Shown: positions 1 through 5,877 of the stretch, one piece after another
Layout of the letters: each line of letters starts with the position of its first letter
How positions within the stretch are numbered: the stretch's first letter is position 1
Source of the DNA: Myxococcales bacterium
GTDB lineage: Bacteria; Myxococcota_A; Polyangia; Haliangiales; J016
Direction of reading: 5' to 3'
DNA: 11,262 nt
Assembly: GCA_014238595.1 (NCBI GenBank)
Contig: JABAAV010000048.1
Span: 1-11,262, forward strand
Notes under the pieces: generated by a model
Told to the model about the DNA's origin: nothing
The model's input: only the letters and a program-made list of their open reading frames with translations
Databases searched by the model: none
Program-made: the position numbers and the translations under genes

Positions 1-865
1 TGGTCATGGGCAGTTGTTGAACAATGATATGTTGTAAATTATCTCGCCATGCACTCAGTGTTAGCTCAAGTGTGTCACTGACATCTGGATCAGAAATGCT
101 GACTTCAATATCAACATCGCCTAACAGTAAATCACGTGTTTTCGGAGAAATAAACGTGATGGATGGTGCAGTATTTCTTGGTTCGTCATTATCATTGTTT
201 TGAGGGATAGCTATCTGACCCAATGTTGTTTCGCTGGCTTTTTCATCATTGGCTTCATCATAAAGTTCTGCCACAAGTGAATAATTTCCTGAAGGAATGT
301 TTTGTGGATCAAATATAACGTGATTGGTTCCTGATAATAATTGTTCAGATAATAGATAAGGGGCAGCGTCATGATGAAGCCATAGGTTGCCATAGACCAA
401 ATCGTCATCGGCATCATAAACATCAATAGAAAGTGCTATTTCTTCTTGATCCACGATGCTTGGTAGGTTGTTATTGAGTCGCGCCATGGGTGCTTGATTA
501 TCGGGAGCTGTTCCAATCACAGGATTTTTTGCCCATTGACGAATGGTTTCTATATCATTATCTGATAGAGGACCTAACGGTGGCATATCATTGTCTATCC
601 GAGCTACAATAAATTCTGCCATCAATTTAGCGCCTATGGTTTTAGTGTCTGTGCTTACTAATGTTGAATAAATGTCGAGTCTAAACCCTACGGGTGCACC
701 TCCACGGGAAGGACTTCCATGACAGCGGACACAGTTGGCAACAAATAATGGTCGAATATCTTCGCTCCATGTTGGATTTTCAACAGCAGGTGATTGACAC
801 CCCAGTATTGAAAAGCACGCAAAGATGACGATTAGTCGATATTGAGTATTAAAAGATAACATCAT
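1..865 (-). CDS. Monoheme c-type lipoprotein with PSCyt1-like domain and long C-terminal extracytoplasmic region (partial)
   Basis: The gene runs off the left edge, so only the N-terminal 288 or so residues are visible. A hydrophobic leader (about residues 10-22) ends in the lipobox SILGC with the lipidation cysteine at residue 23, so the product should be an exported lipoprotein. A single heme c motif, CVRCH (C45, C48, H49), follows the phrase WSEDIRPLFVANC. With MPP at 94-96 and LSDNDIETIRQW after it, this matches the plan of planctomycete-type (PSCyt1-like) cytochrome domains. Beyond residue about 125 the protein is acidic, with phrases such as DVYDADDDLVYG and DVDIEVSISDPDVSD that suggest Ig- or cadherin-like beta-sandwich repeats; that part is inference. 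The start is placed at 865 because its ATGA overlaps the stop of the upstream barrel gene; an adjacent ATG at 862 is in the same frame. It is the third gene of a three-gene heme operon. Its redox partner and substrate are unknown. Confidence 0.8.
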   Translation of the reverse strand, partial: MMLSFNTQYRLIVIFACFSILGCQSPAVENPTWSEDIRPLFVANCVRCHGSPSRGGAPVGFRLDIYSTLVSTDTKTIGAKLMAEFIVARIDNDMPPLGPLSDNDIETIRQWAKNPVIGTAPDNQAPMARLNNNLPSIVDQEEIALSIDVYDADDDLVYGNLWLHHDAAPYLLSEQLLSGTNHVIFDPQNIPSGNYSLVAELYDEANDEKASETTLGQIAIPQNNDNDEPRNTAPSITFISPKTRDLLLGDVDIEVSISDPDVSDTLELTLSAWRDNLQHIIVQQLPMT

Positions 866-2025
866 AAATAATAATGGAACATAAACATTCCTAATAAAGA
901 ATTTGTGTTTTCGCTGATATGCTCCCAACGGAGAAAACCATGTAATTCATAATGCGCGTAAGGGAACAACCGCGCGGATAGATTGATAAAGTTACGTTCT
1001 GTATTGCTGATGGTTACGTTTTCATCGTAATGGGAAAAAATACTTTCTAACAGTAATCCTTCTGTGGGAAAATATCCAAGACTAAGATGTCCAAGGGTCG
1101 ATACTTGCATGGGGTGATCGGTGACATAGGTTTGAATGTCGGTATCAATCTCAGCAAGAATTAATAGCTTGAGTGATTCAAAATAGGTTTTACCTGTTGC
1201 ACCAAATGTATAATGATTGATCTGATCATTGGTTGTTATTCGAGATTGCAGTCCCCAACCAGACATTCTTCCAAGACGTTGTTCAAATAATAAGGTGCCT
1301 CCTGTGTCTTTGGGTCCAGTTTTGAAAAGTGGATCTTGCATAAACGCTGCGAGATGGAGTTCCCATTTATCTTGAATATGGCCTGTCGAGATTGTGTAAG
1401 GTTCTTCAAACACACGCAATCCCATATAACGACGGATGTAGTTTGTATGATCAGGAACACGTAATCCAAACGGTGGTGCAAATCGTCCTGCTCGGACATA
1501 GCTTCCTGTCGTATGAGGTTGCCATAACAGATAATATTCACGCGGGAAAATATATTTATTAAAGGCACTGGTTTGATTTCGTGCTCGTCCTGGGACTCCA
1601 ATGGTTGTACTTAGAGCGATTGATGGATGAAATTCTATTCGTGAATAGATATCCATCTGCATAGGAAAAATGAACGCTTCGCTATGGTTGTTACTATCTC
1701 GATAGGCAACAGCACCACGGAAGTCACCTCCGATATCGATCCAATCAGGAGGTGTCCACGCGCCATGTAAAAAATCACCGTCGCCACCATAGCGACTGAT
1801 TGTGTCGGAAGATTCATCACGACCATATTGATTGATGAGTCCACCTCCTGTCGGTGAATAATGACATAGATTGCAACGGGAGTTGTCTGTTGAAAATTGA
1901 AAGGAAGGATACGCATACACCTGTTGGGTTTGTATGAAATACAATCCAGCAATGAGCAGCAGAAACTTAAACCATGATGTATAGATGTGATGATTTGTCA
2001 TAGCAAAGATATTCTCTAATCGCAT
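862..2025 (-). CDS. Outer-membrane beta-barrel candidate with N-terminal heme c motif (Cyc2-like organisation)
   Basis: The product has a signal peptide with hydrophobic core FKFLLLIAGLYFI and a likely cleavage after VYA. One heme c motif, CNLCH (C51, C54, H55 from the chosen start), follows within about 20 residues, in the context YSPTGGGLINQYGR. The remaining 330 or so residues look like alternating amphipathic beta strands rich in aromatic residues, for example YYLLWQPHTTGSYVRAGRF and INHYTFGATGKTYF, and the protein ends in HYYL. A single CxxCH just before a barrel of this size is the plan of fused monoheme porins such as Cyc2, which carry electrons across the outer membrane. No sequence search was possible, so membership in that family is inference. 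The start at 2025 has GGAG four bases upstream and overlaps the preceding gene by 10 bases. An internal ATG at 2001 would give a more usual signal-peptide length and cannot be excluded. The stop overlaps the next gene as ATGA. Confidence 0.75.
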   Translation of the reverse strand: MRLENIFAMTNHHIYTSWFKFLLLIAGLYFIQTQQVYAYPSFQFSTDNSRCNLCHYSPTGGGLINQYGRDESSDTISRYGGDGDFLHGAWTPPDWIDIGGDFRGAVAYRDSNNHSEAFIFPMQMDIYSRIEFHPSIALSTTIGVPGRARNQTSAFNKYIFPREYYLLWQPHTTGSYVRAGRFAPPFGLRVPDHTNYIRRYMGLRVFEEPYTISTGHIQDKWELHLAAFMQDPLFKTGPKDTGGTLLFEQRLGRMSGWGLQSRITTNDQINHYTFGATGKTYFESLKLLILAEIDTDIQTYVTDHPMQVSTLGHLSLGYFPTEGLLLESIFSHYDENVTISNTERNFINLSARLFPYAHYELHGFLRWEHISENTNSLLGMFMFHYYL

Positions 2026-2423
2026 TTGGCTCCATCTTGAATCCACGTTTCTATCAAAGCAATGTCAGCATCAGGTAGAGGCGAATCTGGAGGCATTTGA
2101 CGAGGTACGCCTTGACCACGGAGTAGATACATAAGCGCTGAACGATCTGGGTGTCCAGGATCGACAAACCATCGTGTTTTATTTTCTTCAATTGGATGTT
2201 CACAAGGAATTCCTGTTAATGCATGATAAGCACCTTCAAGACTATCTAATTGTAATGCCGCTTGAGAGGTGAATGTGCTATGACATCGTATGGTTGTACA
2301 CCCCGGTTCTATTATCGTTGGCCAAATATAAGACCATTGTGCAGGACGGTCATCGATATCACCACAAGCCGAAAGTAAAAAAATCAGATAAGTTAAGGTA
2401 ATATAATCTCGCAAAGAAGGCAT
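2016..2423 (-). CDS. Small PSCyt1-like lipoprotein with CX4CH heme motif
   Basis: This is a 135-residue exported lipoprotein: a short leader ends in the lipobox LLSAC with the lipidated cysteine at residue 20. The mature part has the order seen in planctomycete-type cytochrome domains: a cysteine-histidine motif near the start (C42 to H48), DPGHPDRSALMYLL, QMPPDSPLPDADIALIETWI and a final DGA. The heme motif is CTTIRCH, with four residues between the cysteines instead of two. CX4CH is known from some multiheme cytochromes but is uncommon in a single-heme protein. Two further cysteines (the IPCEHP phrase and AKC near the end) could form a disulfide. It is the first gene of the minus-strand heme operon and overlaps the start of the barrel gene. 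A clear Shine-Dalgarno is not visible. Whether heme is attached is uncertain. Confidence 0.78.
   Translation of the reverse strand: MPSLRDYITLTYLIFLLSACGDIDDRPAQWSYIWPTIIEPGCTTIRCHSTFTSQAALQLDSLEGAYHALTGIPCEHPIEENKTRWFVDPGHPDRSALMYLLRGQGVPRQMPPDSPLPDADIALIETWIQDGAKCD
2402..2407 (+). promoter_or_regulatory. Possible -10 box for the selenoprotein-regulator operon
   Basis: A perfect TATAAT lies 50 bases before the ATG at 2458, inside the 5' end of the divergent lipoprotein gene. No good -35 box is present at 16-18 bases, where the sequence is A-rich. In an AT-rich genome a lone TATAAT is weak evidence. Confidence 0.25.
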
Positions 2424-2446
2424 GATTGTTCTATGAGTTTATTCAA

Positions 2447-2452
2447 AGGGGG
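2447..2452 (+). promoter_or_regulatory. Shine-Dalgarno that fixes the selenoprotein start
   Basis: AGGGGG sits five bases before the ATG at 2458. It is the strongest ribosome-binding site on the plus strand of the window. It lies upstream of the in-frame TGA at 2497-2499 and not directly before the ATG at 2500, so it supports translation beginning ahead of the TGA. Confidence 0.6.
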
Positions 2453-2457
2453 ATATA

Positions 2458-2808
2458 ATGGTTCGTACGATTAATTGGTATTATCACAGAAATGGTTGAA
2501 TGAGTTGTAAATATTCACAGGAGTTTCTTGTGAAACATGACATTGTGACAAAAAACATTCAAAATGCAGTTAACGATCGGGTAGATCCTAAGGAAGCGTT
2601 ATCTTTTGTCAAATCTGCCACAACGTTATTTTCAATGAAGGGCAAAAAAATCGTTAAGATATCCTTAAAGAAAGATCAATTATCGGACAAAGAACTTTTG
2701 GAATTAATGATAGGTCCTAGTGGTTATTTGCGTGCACCTGCAATGCGTTTTGGAAAAACAATGGTTGTTGGATTTAATGCCGAACAGTATGAGGAAATAT
2801 TTTTATAA
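2458..2808 (+). CDS. ArsC/Spx-like thioredoxin-fold selenoprotein (UGA read as Sec at residue 14)
   Basis: Read from the ATG at 2458, the N-terminus is WYYHRNG-U-MSCKYSQEFL, with the TGA at 2497-2499 as selenocysteine 14 and C17 forming a U-x-x-C redox motif. The full product is 116 residues. The rest fits the ArsC/Spx-like thioredoxin-fold group: GPSGYLRAPAMRFGK (86-100) followed by VGF (104-106) resembles the RRP-to-GF segment around the cis-proline loop of ArsC and Spx. Families of ArsC-like (seleno)proteins with U or C at this site are known. The role is likely thiol-disulfide redox chemistry in the cytosol; arsenate reduction is not shown. Evidence for recoding is a good Shine-Dalgarno at 2447-2452, family-like coding sequence before the TGA, and a SECIS-like hairpin at 2514-2534. 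A start at the ATG at 2500, right after the TGA, would lose the first redox residue. The FHA regulator follows after 3 bases. The organism would need selA, selB, selC and selD elsewhere. Confidence 0.85.
2514..2534 (+). promoter_or_regulatory. SECIS-like hairpin downstream of the UGA codon
   Basis: Arms 2514-2522 and 2526-2534 pair over 9 bp with a single G-U wobble, closing a three-base GUU loop at 2523-2525. The loop G lies 24 bases after the TGA, within the 16-37 base range usually given for bacterial SECIS elements, and G as the first loop base also fits the consensus. The hairpin lies within coding sequence, as bacterial SECIS elements do. SelB binding is inferred. Confidence 0.6.
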
Positions 2809-2811
2809 ACC

Positions 2812-4155
2812 ATGGTGTCATCAGAATTACCATCCGATTTAAATGCACCCACTGTAGCGATTGAAGCTGTTGGTGCGGTTCATCATATTCAACAATTCCG
2901 ATTTACAGTGACCGATGGTGTCAATAAAGATCTTTCTATCGTTACAGAGAAGGCCTGTATTATTTTCGGAACATCTGAATCGGCTGATTTAGTATTAACA
3001 GATGAAACGGTGTCACGGTTTCATTGTGAATTAAAAATCGATGGCATTCATTTATTATTATCTGATTTGGATAGTCGTAATGGGACATATGTTAATGGTG
3101 TTTCAATTGTGAATGCTTATGTTGAATCAGGGCATGTGATGACCATTGGTCGAACACGAATTAGCGTTGAAGAATTAAATGATCAAGTTTCTGTGCCCGT
3201 TTCTCATAAACAATATTTCGGAAAGATGTTGGGCATATCATCAGTGATGCGCTCAATTTTTATCATGCTGGAACGTGCTGCACAGACCGATACTACCGTA
3301 TTGCTTCTTGGTGAAAGCGGTGTTGGTAAAGATATTGCAGCTGAATCCATTCACAGTGAAAGCAATCGTTCACAAAAAGATATTGTTGTTGTTGATTGTG
3401 CAGCTTTGTCCTCAAATTTAATTGAAAGTGAACTGTTTGGACATGAAAAAGGAGCATTTACTAATGCAGACCAAACTCGAATAGGTGCATTCGAAGCGGC
3501 TGAAGGGGGCACTGTATTTTTGGATGAAATTGGTGAGTTGCCATTAGACTTACAACCCAAATTACTCCGTGCTATCGATAAACATGAAATACAACGTGTG
3601 GGCAGTACGAAACGAATTTCTATTAACACACGCATCATTGCTGCCACCAATCGAGATTTGCGTAAAGAAGTCAATAAAGGTCATTTTCGTCTCGATTTGT
3701 ATTATCGCTTGGCAGTTTTGGAAATCAACATTCCTCCGTTACGGGAACGTCCTGAAGATATTATTTTATTGGCAAAACATTTTTTCAACAATAATCCGAT
3801 CATCAATGATGAACAGATCAAAACTATTGTAACAGAAGATTTTTTCAAAACAATTTCAGAACATTATTGGGACGGTAATATTCGTGAATTACATAACTAC
3901 ATAGAACGTTGTGCTGTCATGGGTGGTAATGTGCCTTTATCTCACGGCTTGAGTGAACAAGAAACGCAAGATATTGCTATTGATATTACGCAACCGTTGC
4001 GTGTGATTCGTGATTCATGGATCAAATTGATTGAACGTCGTTATGTTGAACAAGTCCTTCAACATAACAATCAGAATGTAACAGCAGCAGCGAAACAGAC
4101 TGGGATTGATCGCACTAGTTTTTATCGATTATTAAGGCGGTGTGATCTGAAGTAA
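2812..4155 (+). CDS. FHA-domain sigma-54-dependent transcriptional activator
   Basis: This 447-residue protein has three modules. An FHA domain (about 47-118) carries the phosphothreonine-binding signatures SRFH (68-71) and SRNGTYVNG (88-96). A sigma-54 AAA+ domain (about 135-370) has Walker A GESGVGKD (167-174), Walker B GGTVFLDE (232-239), sensor I IIAATNRDL, FRLDLYYRL with the candidate arginine finger, and YWDGNIREL (352-360). A Fis-type helix-turn-helix (about 420-445, NVTAAAKQTGIDRTSFYRLL) binds DNA. There is no receiver domain, so activity is probably controlled by phosphothreonine binding, that is by Ser/Thr kinase signalling, as in myxobacterial relatives. The sigma-54 contact loop reads GAFTNA (214-219) instead of GAFTGA. 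The gene begins 3 bases after the selenoprotein stop and lacks a clear Shine-Dalgarno of its own, suggesting translational coupling. Targets are unknown; the adjoining selenoprotein and divergent heme operon are candidates. Confidence 0.93.
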   Translation: MVSSELPSDLNAPTVAIEAVGAVHHIQQFRFTVTDGVNKDLSIVTEKACIIFGTSESADLVLTDETVSRFHCELKIDGIHLLLSDLDSRNGTYVNGVSIVNAYVESGHVMTIGRTRISVEELNDQVSVPVSHKQYFGKMLGISSVMRSIFIMLERAAQTDTTVLLLGESGVGKDIAAESIHSESNRSQKDIVVVDCAALSSNLIESELFGHEKGAFTNADQTRIGAFEAAEGGTVFLDEIGELPLDLQPKLLRAIDKHEIQRVGSTKRISINTRIIAATNRDLRKEVNKGHFRLDLYYRLAVLEINIPPLRERPEDIILLAKHFFNNNPIINDEQIKTIVTEDFFKTISEHYWDGNIRELHNYIERCAVMGGNVPLSHGLSEQETQDIAIDITQPLRVIRDSWIKLIERRYVEQVLQHNNQNVTAAAKQTGIDRTSFYRLLRRCDLK

Positions 4156-4182
4156 ATCGACCATATGTTTGTGTTGGTATCA

Positions 4183-4210
4183 TCAATGCTATAGTGCAAG
4201 CGAGCATTGA
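4183..4210. terminator. Hairpin between convergent genes, possible bidirectional terminator
   Basis: TCAATGCT (4183-4190) and AGCATTGA (4203-4210) are a perfect 8-bp inverted repeat with a 12-base loop, lying in the 64-base gap between two converging genes. Neither side has a T tract and the stem is only moderately GC-rich, so it is not a textbook intrinsic terminator. The position is the main argument. Confidence 0.35.
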
Positions 4211-4219
4211 ACATGGTTT

Positions 4220-5824
4220 CTAGAGATAGGCTGGATCACGATACTCACCGAATTCTTCTCGAAACACATCACAGATTTCACCCAATGTCACATGGGATAA
4301 AACAGCATCAATAATCGGCGGCATTAGATTGGTATGTTCGTCTTTTGTTGCCTGTCGAACAGCTGACAGTGCCGCAACTGCTTTTTTAGAGTCACGATTC
4401 TTTCGAAATTGTTTAATACGATCTATTTGTTCTTGTTCTGTACTATGACAGACTTTGAGCGTTGGAATGGGTTGGCTTTCATCGTCATCAGTATAGTGAT
4501 TGACACCAACAATAATGCGTTTGTTATTATCAACTTCACGTTGAAACTCATAGGCTGAACGTGAAATCTCTTTCTGTGGATAGCCTTGTTCAATTGCTGT
4601 GATAATTCCGCCCATATCATCGATTTTACGAATATATGTCATGGCTTCTTGTTCCATCTGATCGGTCAAGGTTTCAATAAAATATGATCCTCCTAATGGA
4701 TCGGTTACTGAAGCGATACCCGTTTCATTGGCTAAAATTTGTTGTGTTCGTAATGCTAATGTGGCCGCGTTTTCAGTAGGTAAGGCGTAGGTTTCATCAA
4801 AAGAGTTTGTGTGTAACGATTGTGTGCCACCAAGAACGGCGGCTAAAGCTTGTACCGTCGTTCGAACAACATTGTTATAAGGTTGTTGCGCTGTCAGTGA
4901 TACCCCTGCTGTTTGAGCATGGGTACGAAGCATCCATGAACGTGGGTTTTTCGCACCAAAACGTTCTTTCATAAACGTTGCCCACATGCGTCTTGCTGCA
5001 CGAAATTTAGCAATTTCTTCAAAAAAATCGTTATGAACATCAAAAAAGAAAGATAATCTTGGTGCAAAGACATCAACATCAATACCTGCTTGTATCCCAA
5101 GCTCTACATAACCAATGCCATTGGCTAGTGTAAATGCAAGTTCTTGTACAGCCGTCGCACCTGCTTCGCGAATGTGATAGCCACTGATAGAAATTGTATT
5201 CCATTTTGGCATTTCATCTGAACAATAACTGAGCATGTCACGTATAATACGCATATGAGGACGGATGGGGCTTATCCATTCTTTTTGGGCGACAAACTCT
5301 TTGAGCATGTCATTTTGTAATGTGCCTCGAAGTTGGGTCAATGGAATGTTACGTTGTTTTGCAATGGCGACATAAAATGCAAGAAGTATAGATGCTGGTG
5401 CATTCACAGTCATTGATGTCGATACTTGATCCAAAGGAATCGCATCAAACAATCGATCCATATCATCAATTGTTGCGATTGAAACACCTTCACGACCAAC
5501 CTCTCCTAATGAATGTGGATCATCAGGGTCATAACCCATCAATGTGGGCATATCGAATGCTGTAGAGAGCCCTGTTTGACCTTGTTCTAATAAGAAATGA
5601 AACCGTTTATTCGTATCTTCTGGTGTTCCAAACCCTGCAAACATACGCATTGTCCAAGGTTTTCCACGATACATTGTTTCATGAGGACCACGTGTAAAAG
5701 GAAATTGACCCGGTTCGCTGAGTTTATTTTGATAATTCCATTCTTGACTGTTTAAATCCTGTTGATCATAGATAGGCTTCAATGGAATGCCCGACATTGT
5801 TTTATAAGTGTTAGATTCTTTCAT
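4220..5824 (-). CDS. B12-dependent acyl-CoA mutase, large catalytic subunit (isobutyryl-CoA mutase-like)
   Basis: This 534-residue protein is the complete TIM-barrel subunit of the methylmalonyl-CoA mutase family. It opens with SGIPLKPIYDQQDL, has YRGKPWTMRMFAGFGTPEDT (52-71) and ISISGYHIREAGAT (211-224), and ends with EEFGEYRDPAYL. The C-terminal B12-binding domain of single-chain mutases is absent, so a separate small subunit must be encoded elsewhere; none is in this window. Aligned from memory to the Propionibacterium enzyme, the pocket residues Tyr89 and Arg207 correspond to F62 and Q180 here. F plus Q is the pattern described for isobutyryl-CoA mutase, and AQKEW and GYHIREAG also fit that group. 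The enzyme would rearrange a branched or straight acyl-CoA in the cytosol; the substrate is inferred. The start at 5824 lacks a clear Shine-Dalgarno; an in-frame ATG at 5797 is possible. Confidence 0.9.
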   Translation of the reverse strand: MKESNTYKTMSGIPLKPIYDQQDLNSQEWNYQNKLSEPGQFPFTRGPHETMYRGKPWTMRMFAGFGTPEDTNKRFHFLLEQGQTGLSTAFDMPTLMGYDPDDPHSLGEVGREGVSIATIDDMDRLFDAIPLDQVSTSMTVNAPASILLAFYVAIAKQRNIPLTQLRGTLQNDMLKEFVAQKEWISPIRPHMRIIRDMLSYCSDEMPKWNTISISGYHIREAGATAVQELAFTLANGIGYVELGIQAGIDVDVFAPRLSFFFDVHNDFFEEIAKFRAARRMWATFMKERFGAKNPRSWMLRTHAQTAGVSLTAQQPYNNVVRTTVQALAAVLGGTQSLHTNSFDETYALPTENAATLALRTQQILANETGIASVTDPLGGSYFIETLTDQMEQEAMTYIRKIDDMGGIITAIEQGYPQKEISRSAYEFQREVDNNKRIIVGVNHYTDDDESQPIPTLKVCHSTEQEQIDRIKQFRKNRDSKKAVAALSAVRQATKDEHTNLMPPIIDAVLSHVTLGEICDVFREEFGEYRDPAYL

Positions 5825-5877
5825 GACGGTTTGTTGTTATAATACTAAAAAAGGCAAACAGACAGGGATTTTTATTC

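Noticed and set aside
211..426. Short minus-strand frame within the first lipoprotein gene
   Set aside because: The frame carrying lipobox, heme motif and continuous domain sequence is a different one; this is a shadow.
1236..1952. Two shorter open frames on the minus strand inside the barrel gene
   Set aside because: They are shifted-frame shadows of the barrel gene, with no family features, no Shine-Dalgarno and no sensible composition.
2497..2499. The TGA as a nonsense mutation or sequencing error in a Cys-containing gene
   Set aside because: It cannot be excluded from one sequence, but the SECIS-like hairpin at the right distance and the existence of ArsC-like selenoprotein families make recoding the better reading.
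2500..2808. A 102-residue protein starting at the ATG right after the TGA
   Set aside because: It lacks its own Shine-Dalgarno and would lose the first residue of the redox motif; the coding signal clearly continues upstream to the ATG at 2458.
3351..3674. Open frame antisense to the FHA regulator
   Set aside because: It lies opposite the highly conserved AAA+ region and its translation is low-complexity and serine-rich with no recognisable domain.
5825..5877. Possible terminator between the ppiD-like gene and the mutase gene
   Set aside because: Flanking A5 and T5 runs can pair, but the inner bases do not form a GC stem, so no terminator is supported.
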